The notes beneath the pieces were generated by a model that had not been told where the DNA came from, searched no databases, and was given only the letters and a program-made list of their open reading frames with translations. This document shows positions 18,295-26,612 of a DNA stretch of 64,000 bases, in pieces. Position 1 is the first letter of the stretch; the number at the start of each line of letters is the position of its first letter. Both the position numbers and the translations under genes were made by a program. Origin of the DNA: Streptomyces buecherae (lineage in GTDB: Bacteria > Actinomycetota > Actinomycetes > Streptomycetales > Streptomycetaceae); the NCBI RefSeq assembly GCF_014295035.1, contig NZ_CP060404.1, positions 2,692,501 through 2,756,500 on the forward strand, given 5' to 3'.

Positions 18295-19548
18295 ATGATC
18301 AACCTCCTCGAACGGTACGCGGAACGCCACGCCCGGGCCGCCGACGTGGTGACGGCGGTGGCGTTGTGCGTGTGCACCCTCTTCGGGGCCCGGATCAGCA
18401 CCTCCGAGTCCTCACCTCCAAACGCCCTGTGGCCCGCCTGGATCCTCGTCATCTCCAGTGCGGCCGTCCTGGCCTGCCGCAGCCGCCCGCGCGCCACCCT
18501 CGCGATCACCGCCACGGCGGCGGCCGTGCTGACGGCCCTGGGCTACCTGCCAAGTCCCTTGCTGCTGGCCCCCGTCATGACCGCTCTGTACTGGCTCGCC
18601 GCGCTCACCGATTCGCGTACCACCGCCCTCTACGGCTCGGCGACCATGGCCGTGCTGGTCGCCACCTCGCTCGCCGCCGCCCCGCTGGGTGATGACTTCA
18701 TCCTCCGGACCGTGGGTACGGTGCTGTGGTTGCTGCTGCCGGTGTCCCTGGGCGGCAGCAGCCGCTTCCGTCGCGCCTACCTCGAGTCCGTCAAGGCCCG
18801 CGCCACCCACGCCGAACGCACCCGCGAAGAGGAGGCTCGACTCCGCGTCACCGAGGAACGCATGCGCATCGCCCGCGAACTTCACGACGCCGTCGCCCAC
18901 CACATGGCCGTCGCCCACGCCCAGGCCGGCACCGCCGCCCACCTCGCCGACACCCACCCGGAACAGACCCGGGGCATCCTGACCGACCTGGTCGAAACCA
19001 CCTCCTCCGCTCTCCTGGAACTACGCGCCACGGTGGGCGTCCTACGTCAGACCGCCGACCCGGACACCGATCCGCTGGAGCCCACCCCGGGCCTGGACCG
19101 CCTCCCCGCTCTGGTCGCCGGCTGCGAATCGGCCGGCCTGTCGGTCGCGGTCAGCACTGAGGGGGAGGCTCAACCCCTGTCCCCGGGTGTGGACCTGACC
19201 GCCTACCGGATCATCCAGGAAGCCCTGACCAACGCCACGAAACACGCGTCCGACCACGCGGCCCGGGTGCGGCTCCGCTACGAGGACGCACGCCTACTCA
19301 TCACCGTCACCAACGACGGCACAGCCAGCGACGGGGCCGGCCCACCAGTGCCCGGCGGCGGGTACGGGCTGATGGGCATGCGCGAACGCGCCCACTCCGT
19401 CGGCGGCGACCTGCGCGCCGGCCCCCGCCTCGAAGGCGGCTTCGAAGTCGCCGCCACGCTCCCCTTCCAGCCCCGCACCCTGGCGAAAGCCCCGGCGGAC
19501 CCTTCGCCGGACGCCCCAGCCGGACCACGACACGAGGAAACCCGTTGA
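18295..19548 (+). CDS. Sensor histidine kinase, NarL-partner type (HisKA_3)
   Basis: A 417-residue membrane kinase. About five hydrophobic helices occupy residues 15-165 with little extracellular sequence, suggesting membrane or intramembrane sensing. HisKA_3 dimerisation follows with the phospho-acceptor histidine in RIARELHDAVAHHMAV, then a HATPase domain with NATKHA (N box) and GGGYGLMGMRERAHSVGGD. The ATG at 18295 follows GGAG by 6 nt; the frame is open further upstream but overlaps the terminator there. It overlaps the response regulator gene by 4 nt (TTGA), so the pair is cotranscribed. Confidence 0.9.
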   Translation: MINLLERYAERHARAADVVTAVALCVCTLFGARISTSESSPPNALWPAWILVISSAAVLACRSRPRATLAITATAAAVLTALGYLPSPLLLAPVMTALYWLAALTDSRTTALYGSATMAVLVATSLAAAPLGDDFILRTVGTVLWLLLPVSLGGSSRFRRAYLESVKARATHAERTREEEARLRVTEERMRIARELHDAVAHHMAVAHAQAGTAAHLADTHPEQTRGILTDLVETTSSALLELRATVGVLRQTADPDTDPLEPTPGLDRLPALVAGCESAGLSVAVSTEGEAQPLSPGVDLTAYRIIQEALTNATKHASDHAARVRLRYEDARLLITVTNDGTASDGAGPPVPGGGYGLMGMRERAHSVGGDLRAGPRLEGGFEVAATLPFQPRTLAKAPADPSPDAPAGPRHEETR

Positions 19549-20225
19549 CCATCCGCGTGCTGCTCGCTGACGACCAGGCCCTGCTGCGCGGCACCTTCCG
19601 GCTCCTGATCGACTCCTGCGACGACATGGAGGTCGTCGGCGAGGCCGCCGACGGTCATCAAGCGGTGGAGCTCGCCCGCTCGCACCGTCCCGACATCGTC
19701 CTCATGGATATCCGTATGCCCGGCGCCGACGGCCTCGCCGCCACCGCCACCATCTGCGAGGACGCAGACCTCGCCAGCACCCGCGTCCTGATCCTGACCA
19801 TGTTCGAGACCGAGGAGTACGTCGCCCAGGCGCTGCGCGTCGGCGCCAGCGGCTTCCTCGGCAAGTACGTCACCACGGACGCGCTACTGAACGGCATCCG
19901 CACCGTCGCCGCCGGCGAAGCCCTCCTGTCGCCAGGAGCCACCCAGGCCCTGATCACCCGCTTCCTCACCCTTCCCACCTCCGGCCCTCCCCTCGCCTCG
20001 GCCGAACGTCTCGCCGACCTCACCCCCCGTGAACAGGAAGTCACCGTCCTGGCGGCCCACGGCAAATCCAATGACCAGATCGCCCAGGAACTCTTCTTGA
20101 GCGTGCTGACCGTCCGCACCCACATCCAACGCGCCATGACCAAACTCGGCGCGCGTGACCGCGCTCAACTCGTCGTCATCGCCTACCAGAACGGCCTCGT
20201 ACGCCCCGCCCCACCCCACTCCTGA
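19545..20225 (+). CDS. LuxR/NarL-family response regulator
   Basis: A 226-residue regulator with receiver domain (acidic pair ADDQ at residues 9-12, phospho-acceptor Asp in PDIVLMDIRMPG, switch Thr in ILTMFE, Lys in GKYV) and a C-terminal LuxR helix-turn-helix (LTPREQEVTVLAAHGKSNDQ, then SVLTVRTHIQRAMTKL). The TTG start overlaps the kinase stop codon and has GAGG upstream. The target is probably the upstream MMPL exporter operon or the CAGTAGG cluster, but this is inference. Confidence 0.92.
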   Translation: MTIRVLLADDQALLRGTFRLLIDSCDDMEVVGEAADGHQAVELARSHRPDIVLMDIRMPGADGLAATATICEDADLASTRVLILTMFETEEYVAQALRVGASGFLGKYVTTDALLNGIRTVAAGEALLSPGATQALITRFLTLPTSGPPLASAERLADLTPREQEVTVLAAHGKSNDQIAQELFLSVLTVRTHIQRAMTKLGARDRAQLVVIAYQNGLVRPAPPHS

Positions 20226-20506
20226 CGCTCGCGGCGTCCGCTCTCAACACGCCCGTGGGCAGGGCGATGACGGGTCCGAAGGCACGGCGCTTGGCGGCCT
20301 GAGCGCCCCTGCCCGGCAGGAATACCGGCTGTCGCTCGCAGCGCGTCCCTGCCGCTTCGGCCCGCACCCCCGTAGCGCGCCGGCGCCAGACAACGGCAGT
20401 CGGGCTTTCGCGGATCCGGTTGACACGCACCAGTCGCACGCCAGCCATACCAACCGGGCTCGCGCACTCGCACCGCGCCGTTACCCATGCGGGCTCGCTC
20501 GGAGGG

Positions 20507-20896
20507 TCACGCCTGCGCGGCGTACATCAGCTCCCAGACATGGCCGTCCAGGTCCTGGAAGCTGCCCCCGTACATCGGCCCCTCCTGGAGCGCCGGCTTC
20601 CACGGCTTGCCGCCAGCCGCTATGGCCCGAGCGACCGTGTCGTCCACTTCCTCCTTGGACTCCGCGGACAGACAGGTGATGACCTCGGTGGTCCTCTTGG
20701 CGTCGGCGATGTCGCCGTTGATGAAGTCCTTGAAGCGGTCCTCTTCGAGGAGCATGACGAAGATGTTCTGCTCGACGATCATGCAGGACGTCTTCTCGTC
20801 AGAGAACTCGGCGTTGAACTCGAAGCCCAACTGCCCGAAGAACTCCACGGATCGCTTGACGTCACTGACCGGCAGGTTGATGAAGGCCATACGCAT
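20507..20896 (-). CDS. VOC-family (glyoxalase/dioxygenase fold) protein
   Basis: A 129-residue protein with the paired beta-alpha-beta-beta-beta units of the vicinal-oxygen-chelate fold: MAFINLPVSDVKRSVEFFGQ at the start, NIFVMLLEEDRFKDF in the first half and SFQDLDGHVWELMY at the end. It resembles lactoylglutathione-lyase-like proteins of unknown substrate; the final Glu could be a metal ligand. The ATG at 20896 has GAGGAG 8 nt upstream. It is divergent from the HxlR regulator with a symmetric palindrome between, and is the likely target of that regulator. The 280-bp gap downstream shows nothing. Confidence 0.88.
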   Translation of the reverse strand: MRMAFINLPVSDVKRSVEFFGQLGFEFNAEFSDEKTSCMIVEQNIFVMLLEEDRFKDFINGDIADAKRTTEVITCLSAESKEEVDDTVARAIAAGGKPWKPALQEGPMYGGSFQDLDGHVWELMYAAQA

Positions 20897-21009
20897 CGCG
20901 GTGACTCCTCTGATCGATGACGACCCTGACCACGCCGGCCAGGCGCCGCGTCGCACGTCGACACCCCCACACCTTCTCCAGGGGCTGTGAAGACAACATA
21001 GCAAGCCTT

Positions 21010-21047
21010 ACTCCTAAAAAACAAGTGGGCACTTTCTTTTCAGGAGT
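21010..21047. promoter_or_regulatory. Two-tier symmetric palindrome, candidate HxlR operator
   Basis: ACTCCT (21010-21015) pairs with AGGAGT (21042-21047), and AAGTG (21023-21027) pairs with CACTT (21030-21034). Both share one centre between 21028 and 21029. The AT-rich spacers probably hold overlapping divergent promoters for the VOC gene and hxlR. Confidence 0.65.
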
Positions 21048-21067
21048 TGCTCGCGTAGGATGACGTC

Positions 21068-21742
21068 ATGGCGACGAAGCGGAGTTACCACGACGCATGC
21101 GGCACGGCGCATGCCCTCGATCTCGTTGGAGAGCGCTGGGCCCTCCTGGTGGTGCGCGAACTCCTCCTGGGACCCAAGCGATACGGCGACCTGCGCGCCG
21201 ACCTGCCCGGCATCAGCACCAACGTCCTCTCGCACCGGCTCGACGAGTTGGAGGAGGCGGGCGTCGTGTACCGCCGCACGCTCCCGCCACCGGCCAACGC
21301 CCGGGTGTACGAGCTCACCGAGTGGGGCCTTGAGTTGGAGCCGATCATTCGCGCCCTCGGCCGCTGGGGCGCCCGCTCTCCCGCTCATCAACGCGACGCG
21401 AGCATCAGCCCGACCTCGTTCGTCCTCTCTCTCAGGACGAACTTCGACCCCGAAGCGGCCAGCGGTGTCCAAGCGGTGTACGAACTGCACTTGGGCCAGC
21501 ACAGCTTCCACGCCAGGGTCGCGGACGGCGTGTTCGAGATCGACAGAGGTACGACGTCGGCACCCGACGCGACGATAGAGGGGCCCCCTGACGCGCTGGC
21601 CTCCGTCATATACGGGGGGCGTGACATGACGGAGGCGACGCATACGAGCGACCTGGCCATAAAAGGTGACCTGACCGCGGTCGAGCGCTTCCTCTCCCTC
21701 TTCTCACTCCCCGAGCCCGCAGCCCAAGCCGTTCAGGAGTAG
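21068..21742 (+). CDS. HxlR-family regulator with C-terminal SCP2-like domain
   Basis: A 224-residue regulator. Residues 1-100 are an HxlR winged helix (CGTAHALDLVGERWALLVVR, then DLPGISTNVLSHRLDELEEAG and the wing), with an early cysteine in YHDACG like redox-sensing relatives. Residues 115-215 look like an SCP2 sterol-carrier-type domain, a common fusion in actinobacterial HxlR proteins and a possible ligand pocket. The nested palindrome between it and the VOC gene suggests autoregulation and control of that gene. Confidence 0.88.
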   Translation: MATKRSYHDACGTAHALDLVGERWALLVVRELLLGPKRYGDLRADLPGISTNVLSHRLDELEEAGVVYRRTLPPPANARVYELTEWGLELEPIIRALGRWGARSPAHQRDASISPTSFVLSLRTNFDPEAASGVQAVYELHLGQHSFHARVADGVFEIDRGTTSAPDATIEGPPDALASVIYGGRDMTEATHTSDLAIKGDLTAVERFLSLFSLPEPAAQAVQE

Positions 21743-21752
21743 CGCTCCCGCC

Positions 21753-21783
21753 GGTGGAGCCGTGCGCCGGCCGCGGCTCCACC
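21753..21783. terminator. Hairpin between convergent genes
   Basis: 10-bp stem (21753-21762 with 21774-21783), 11-nt loop, between hxlR and the convergent rhomboid-like gene. Confidence 0.6.
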
Positions 21784-21869
21784 CGCCTGCCTCATCAGCC
21801 ACCGGTCGGCCGTCAGCGCTACCTCAGCATCACCACTGTTCTGGCCGCGTCACCGTCGCCCCACCTGCG

Positions 21870-22382
21870 TCAGCGCTGCTCTGGGTGTCGCGTCGATCGA
21901 CTGCGCAGCGGCGACCAGCAGGCCAGCCCGATAAGCACGGCGAGCACGTGGCCCCAGTTCGTGAGGGGGTCAGCGAGCTCGATCAGATCCAACGCGAGCA
22001 CCGCCCCGAGGCTCACCAGAACCGCCCACCGAACCTTTCGCACGAGGAGGCCAGCCAGCGCCGCCAGACTCGCCAACAGCCCATAACTGATCCCGTAGTC
22101 GAGCCGGTCAAGAGAGCTGGGCGGTAGGTGACCGGAAGCCACGGCCGCGGCGACCGGCAACTCCGTGAACAGCGTGGCCAGCACATGCCCGAGCGCGAAC
22201 ACCGCGGCCGTGCACCAAGCGCCCACCCGGCGCTCCAGCGCGCCCAACACGAAAGGGAAGAGTGCGATGGACGGTGACGTGAGTCCGCCCGCTACCCAGA
22301 TACCACTGGTGACCAGCGCGAACAGCGGTCGATGCGCCAGGTTCGAGGCATCGGAGCTGGAGCCCTCCAGCGCACCGTGCAC
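21870..22382 (-). CDS. Rhomboid-like membrane protein, N-terminus unresolved
   Basis: At least 170 residues with six hydrophobic segments and rhomboid-like features: SNLAHRPLFALVTSGIWVAG, then GALERRVGAWCTAAVFALGH and LDYGISYGLLASLAA. The usual serine-protease GxSG motif is not evident, so it is probably a non-catalytic rhomboid-like family member. The only standard start in frame is GTG at 22382, but the same frame continues upstream to 22586 and encodes another good membrane helix (TFCYAVVLLATGLFILWGDP). No ATG, GTG or TTG exists in that extension. The true N-terminus is therefore either initiated at a rare codon or separated by a frameshift. Confidence 0.7.
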   Translation of the reverse strand: MHGALEGSSSDASNLAHRPLFALVTSGIWVAGGLTSPSIALFPFVLGALERRVGAWCTAAVFALGHVLATLFTELPVAAAVASGHLPPSSLDRLDYGISYGLLASLAALAGLLVRKVRWAVLVSLGAVLALDLIELADPLTNWGHVLAVLIGLACWSPLRSRSTRHPEQR

Positions 22383-22539
22383 CGCTCCCGGATCGCCCCA
22401 CAGGATGAACAGGCCCGTGGCCAGCAGTACGACGGCGTAGCAGAACGTGAAGGGCGTACGGGCGGGCGTCGGCAGGGCGGGTGCCAGCCGCGCGCCCCAC
22501 CCTCGCCTGCCACGCCAGGCGAAAATCCGGGACCACTCA

Positions 22540-23465
22540 TGCCCAGGGTCGTCCGCCGACGTCCGGGCCGCGTCGCCGACTCCGGATCAGAGCATGGCCC
22601 GTTCCGTTCCGCGTCAGGCACGGTGCGGCGCGAGGCCGTAGGGAGGCGGGGTGTGTTCGCCGTCGGCACCGGCGCCACCTGCGGCGTGGCGCTCACGTTC
22701 TCGAACGGCGCGGCGTGAGGGGCGATCGCATCCGACGCGGCGAGGCACGAGGCCGTGGGCTCCACGGCGACGAGGGGTGAGGCGACGAGGGATGAGGCGG
22801 GCTCGCGGTGAGTGGGCCTCATGGCCACAGGGCGAGTGGTGGGCCGCTCGATCGCGGGCCGGGCGGCGTCGGCCTGGGGTCGGGGGGCGAGGAAGCGCGA
22901 GGTCTCGGGTCTGGCGGTCGCAGCGGTCCACGCCGCAGGGGGTGGCGGCGTGGGCCGGGCAGGGAAAGGCGAGTCGGATGAGCCGGCCGGGCCCTCCGAG
23001 CCGGTGACCACGGGCGCCGGGTCGAGCGGTTCGGACGAGGAGGCCGGGCCGGGCACGCCGAGGGCGTGCGCGTGGGGGGCGCGCACGCGAGGGGTGGCCG
23101 CGTGGGACGTAAGCACGTGGGACGTGGGTGCGTCAGACGGGGGCGGGTGGGATGCGGACGCGTCGGACGTCAGCGCGTGGGGCGCGGGTGTGTCGCGGGC
23201 TGGGGTGGCGGTAGCGGGTGTGGGGGTGTGGCGCGCGGGGCGGTCCGACCGGGGCTCGTCGCAGGTTTCGCCGTACGGGAGAAGGGGGTGATCGGGCGTG
23301 GGGTTCGGAGAAGCGACAGCCCGACCCCAGGCGGTGCGGGGACTGACGGAGTGGGGCCAGGCTGAGCGAGACCGGGTGAGGCGAGGCCAGGCTGAACGGG
23401 ACCGGGTGAGGCGGGGCCAGGCGGTAGGGAGCCAAGCGGTGCCGCGCGGTGCGTCGCCGGCCGGC
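22540..23465 (-). other. Low-complexity, coding-like stretch (Pro/Ala/Ser/Thr-rich) upstream of the rhomboid-like frame
   Basis: A minus-strand frame with high GC at third positions spans this gap and continues past 22292. It encodes a Pro/Ala/Ser/Thr-rich sequence with 10-residue repeats (PRLTRSRSAW twice). Its frame differs from the rhomboid-like frame by one nucleotide shift. It may be a disordered N-terminal extension cut off by an indel, or non-coding repetitive DNA. No recognisable domain and no well-supported start codon. Confidence 0.3.
23355..23420. repeat. 30-bp tandem repeat
   Basis: Two near-identical 30-bp units (23355-23384 and 23385-23414) plus the first 6 bp of a third. The period preserves reading frame and gives a 10-residue repeat on the minus strand. 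Confidence 0.8.
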
Positions 23466-23627
23466 TCAGCGGGTGTCTTCGACCAGGTCACCGCCCTTGA
23501 AGCCTCTCTCACGGATGGTGCGGCCACGCGCCGCAAGGCTCCACCCTCTGCGATACGGGAGCCACATGCCCCAGGAAAGGAGTGTGATGATCACCACTGT
23601 AGACAGCCCGGCGGGGCTCATTTTCAT
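23466..23627 (-). CDS. Small single-helix membrane protein, 53 residues
   Basis: The frame starts at ATG 23627 (second ATG at 23621) and encodes one membrane helix (residues 8-24, LSTVVIITLLSWGMWLP) followed by a basic segment YRRGWSLAARGRTIRERGF and the ending GGDLVEDTR. Helix followed by positive charge fits a small inner-membrane protein with a cytoplasmic tail. It does not overlap the spermidine-synthase-like gene starting at 23776 on the other strand. I do not know a function. No strong Shine-Dalgarno is visible. It is supported by composition and membrane-protein logic rather than a family match. Confidence 0.5.
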   Translation of the reverse strand: MKMSPAGLSTVVIITLLSWGMWLPYRRGWSLAARGRTIRERGFKGGDLVEDTR

Positions 23628-23775
23628 CGCCCGCTGGGTGGTGGGCTTACGGGCACGCGCCGCGTTGGTCCGGCGACGCATTTCTATCGCGTTGGACCGC
23701 CTCACCCGGCTGTGGCGAAAATGGCCCGGTTCCGCCCGTCTGCCTTGTGCCGCAACACCTTCGGAGGTCAGCGCC

Positions 23776-25047
23776 ATGTCCGCCGCGCCGTTCGAGTCCG
23801 CGCCGTACGAATCTGTGGCGTACGAGTCTGTGCCGTATGACACCGATGACCGGCCGGTGACCGTCGAGCGGCGCGAGGGCCCGTACGGGGAGGTCGTGCT
23901 GCGGCGGCGCGGGCAGGGCGCGGGAGCCGTGTGGGAGATCATCGCCAACGGCTGCTTTCTGATGGACACCTCCGATGGTCGGTCCGAGCGGTTGCTGATG
24001 CGTGCCGCGCTGAACGCCCTCACGGAGGGGGTGGAATCGGGTTCCGGCTCTGACCCTGCCTCGGATTCTGTTGACGAGGTCAGTGCCGTCTCGACCGCGA
24101 CCGGCGCGCCGTCGCTGGCCACCACGTCGTCCGTGCCGGCCGTGAGCGATGAGTTGGCGTCTGTGCGGGGGGCGGAGGCGCGGTGTCCGATACACAGCGG
24201 GGCGTTGGGCGGCGACTCGGTCGACGGTTCGGCGGCACCTGGTACGAGCGGCACCGAAGATGTCAGCCGGCCCTCTTCCGGGAGGCGGCCCACGGGAGAC
24301 GGTGGTTTCGACAGTGGCCTGGACGGCGGTCGCGGGGTGGGTGCCTCGCCCGTGCGGCGAAGCTCTCAGGGCGTGGATTTTCGGCCCGCGGTGCTGATCG
24401 GTGGGCTGGGGGTCGGGTTCTCACTGGTCGAGGCGGTGGCGGAGCCGCGGTGGGGGCGCATCGTCGTCGCCGAGCGGGAGCAGGCGGTTATCGACTGGCA
24501 CCTGCGCGGGCCGCTCGCCGAACTCACCGGCCCCGCTCTTGCCGACCCGCGGACCGAGATCCTGCACACGGACCTGGTGGCCTACCTGCGCGGACCGTCC
24601 CACGACGATGCCGACCGCGTCGCCGCACCGAGCAGTCAGCCCGACACCGACGAGCACGGTTTTGCCTCGCGGAGTGAGGAACCCCCCGCACCCACGGGCG
24701 CCGGGGAGGCGATAGCGGTGAGCGATTCCCGCACCTGCGACGCAAGGCAGAGCGACGCAGGGCGGAGCAACGCAGGGCAAAGGTACGACGCGCTGTGTCT
24801 GGATATCGACAATGGCCCGGACTGGACGGTGACCGAGGACAACGGTGGTCTGTACTCTCCCGCGGGGCTCGCGGCCTGCCGGGAGCGACTCAACCCCGGC
24901 GGAGTGCTCGCGATCTGGTCCGCGCAGCCGTCGACAGCGTTCGAGGAGGCGTTGCGGAATGCCGGTTTCACGTCTGTACGGACGGAAGAGATCACGGTTG
25001 CCCGAGGCGTCCCCGACGTGGTTCACCTCGCGATTCGCGGTGCGTAG
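23776..25047 (+). CDS. Spermidine-synthase-like, SAM-fold protein with low-complexity insertions
   Basis: A 423-residue protein with a Rossmann methyltransferase/aminopropyltransferase fold: glycine-rich VLIGGLGVGFSLVEAV, acidic VVAEREQAVIDWH, then DALCLDIDNGPDW and LNPGGVLAIWSA. It resembles the spermidine-synthase-like proteins of actinobacteria rather than a proven polyamine enzyme. Two Ser/Asp/Ala-rich insertions are visible, one at about 75-195 between the N-terminal beta domain and the Rossmann fold, the other at about 275-335 inside the Rossmann fold. The ATG at 23776 has GGAGG 8 nt upstream. Same direction as the following response regulator. Confidence 0.85.
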   Translation: MSAAPFESAPYESVAYESVPYDTDDRPVTVERREGPYGEVVLRRRGQGAGAVWEIIANGCFLMDTSDGRSERLLMRAALNALTEGVESGSGSDPASDSVDEVSAVSTATGAPSLATTSSVPAVSDELASVRGAEARCPIHSGALGGDSVDGSAAPGTSGTEDVSRPSSGRRPTGDGGFDSGLDGGRGVGASPVRRSSQGVDFRPAVLIGGLGVGFSLVEAVAEPRWGRIVVAEREQAVIDWHLRGPLAELTGPALADPRTEILHTDLVAYLRGPSHDDADRVAAPSSQPDTDEHGFASRSEEPPAPTGAGEAIAVSDSRTCDARQSDAGRSNAGQRYDALCLDIDNGPDWTVTEDNGGLYSPAGLAACRERLNPGGVLAIWSAQPSTAFEEALRNAGFTSVRTEEITVARGVPDVVHLAIRGA

Positions 25048-25155
25048 CCGAGCCAAGCACACTGCGTTTACGCTGCTTGCCAGCGAATGCTGCCTGGGTA
25101 GCCAGGGATGACCAACCCCGGCGCGCCAGGCAAGGGACAACGCAGGGGCGGGCAG

Positions 25156-25905
25156 ATGGAGCAGACACACAACGGCCTGGGCGGCACAGCGGCAGCCGCC
25201 AACGGGGCCAATGGGGCGCAGCGCCGGGTGCTCGTCGTAGAGGACGATCCCACGATCGTCGACGCCATAGCGGCTCGGCTGCGAGCCGAGGGATTTCAGG
25301 TGCGTACGGCCGGGGACGGGCCGGCCGCCGTGGACACGGCCGAGGCGTGGCAGCCCGATCTGCTGGTGCTCGATGTGATGCTGCCGGGGTTCGACGGACT
25401 GGAGGTGTGTCGTCGGGTCCAGGCACAGCGACCGGTGCCGGTGCTCATGCTGACCGCGCGCGACGACGAGACCGACATGCTGGTGGGGCTCGGGGTCGGT
25501 GCCGACGACTACATGACGAAGCCGTTCTCGATGCGCGAACTGGCGGCGCGGGTTCACGTGCTGCTGCGTCGGGTGGAACGGGCGGCGCTCGCCGCGCACA
25601 CGCCCCGTACGGGCATCCTGCGGCTCGGCGAGTTGGAGATCGATCACGCGCAGCGGCGGGTGCGGGTGCGGGGTTCGGACGTGCACCTCACGCCGACGGA
25701 GTTCGACCTGTTGGTCTGCCTGGCGAACACCCCCCGCGCGGTCCTCTCACGAGAGCAGTTGTTGGCCGAGGTGTGGGACTGGGCCGATGCGTCGGGCACT
25801 CGCACGGTGGACAGCCACATCAAGGCGTTGCGGCGCAAGATCGGCGCGGAGCGTATCCGTACGGTGCACGGCGTCGGGTACGCCCTGGAGACGCCGGCCG
25901 CATGA
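25156..25905 (+). CDS. OmpR/PhoB-family response regulator
   Basis: A 249-residue regulator: receiver domain with acidic VVEDDPT, phospho-acceptor Asp in PDLLVLDVMLPGFDG, Thr in MLTARDDETD and Lys in DDYMTKPFSMREL; then a winged-helix DNA-binding domain (LTPTEFDLLVCLANTPRAVL, then TRTVDSHIKALRRKIG). The ATG at 25156 follows AGGGG; another ATG in frame at 25108 would add 16 residues. The usual kinase partner lies about 2 kb downstream at 27867. From memory, this regulator-kinase pair next to kgd is conserved in streptomycetes. Confidence 0.93.
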   Translation: MEQTHNGLGGTAAAANGANGAQRRVLVVEDDPTIVDAIAARLRAEGFQVRTAGDGPAAVDTAEAWQPDLLVLDVMLPGFDGLEVCRRVQAQRPVPVLMLTARDDETDMLVGLGVGADDYMTKPFSMRELAARVHVLLRRVERAALAAHTPRTGILRLGELEIDHAQRRVRVRGSDVHLTPTEFDLLVCLANTPRAVLSREQLLAEVWDWADASGTRTVDSHIKALRRKIGAERIRTVHGVGYALETPAA

Positions 25906-26612
25906 GTGGTGAGCGCCGGGTCGGCTTGGTGGGCCCGGCCGCCCGCGCCGCGCGCCTGACACCGTCCGCGCGCGGGGGCACCGTCATCGATTCGGGCACC
26001 CCTGCTGGGTCGCGGCCGACCGATCCCGCACGGCCCCTCGCCCTTGCCCGGCAGGCCGCCCGTATCCGGCCATGGTCAGCCATCCGTACCAGGCCGGTTG
26101 GCGCTGTCCGGTCGGTCGGCTCCGTCAGGCCGGTCAGCGTCGTCGGGCCGGCAGTTCTGGGCGGTGCGGTTGCCCCTGTCGGACCGGCCGTTCCAGTCGG
26201 GCCGGCTCTCTCTGCCGGGTCGGTCGTCCGGGGCGCGGGGGCCTACGGCATCGGGGCGGTCGTCGCTGCGGTGTCCGTACGGGCGGATGTCTTTGGCCAG
26301 GGGTTCGGCTCTGGCCGGTCGATCGCCTCCGGCTGGACGACTGGTTGGGCCGGCCACGGGGTTGGCCGTGCCCGTGCCGATGACCATGCGCACTCCCCCG
26401 CACCATGCGGGCTGACCAGCGAACGGGATCAGGCACCACATGAATGTCATCCGCGCGGCCGCCCATCCATGCACCGGTTCGGGGAGCGCCACGAAGGGCC
26501 GAACTGTTCCGACCGGATCGGTCCGGCAAACGGTCGCTTTGGCCAGCCTCGCCGCGGGCGCTGCGGCGAGGCCCGACGCCGCAGCCTCGCCAGCCAGCAT
26601 CTCGCCAGCTAG
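25902..26612 (+). CDS. Low-complexity frame coupled to the response regulator gene
   Basis: An ATG overlapping the response regulator stop (ATGA, 25902-25905) opens a 236-residue frame rich in Gly, Val, Ala, Pro and Arg. It includes a long VGPAV-type repeat at about residues 60-105 and has no recognised domain. The position is where the partner kinase would normally begin. It could be the start of a kinase N-terminal extension broken by frameshifts, or a spurious frame. It is in the same frame as the kinase at 27867 but separated by a stop at 26610. Confidence 0.25.
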   Translation: MSGERRVGLVGPAARAARLTPSARGGTVIDSGTPAGSRPTDPARPLALARQAARIRPWSAIRTRPVGAVRSVGSVRPVSVVGPAVLGGAVAPVGPAVPVGPALSAGSVVRGAGAYGIGAVVAAVSVRADVFGQGFGSGRSIASGWTTGWAGHGVGRARADDHAHSPAPCGLTSERDQAPHECHPRGRPSMHRFGERHEGPNCSDRIGPANGRFGQPRRGRCGEARRRSLASQHLAS

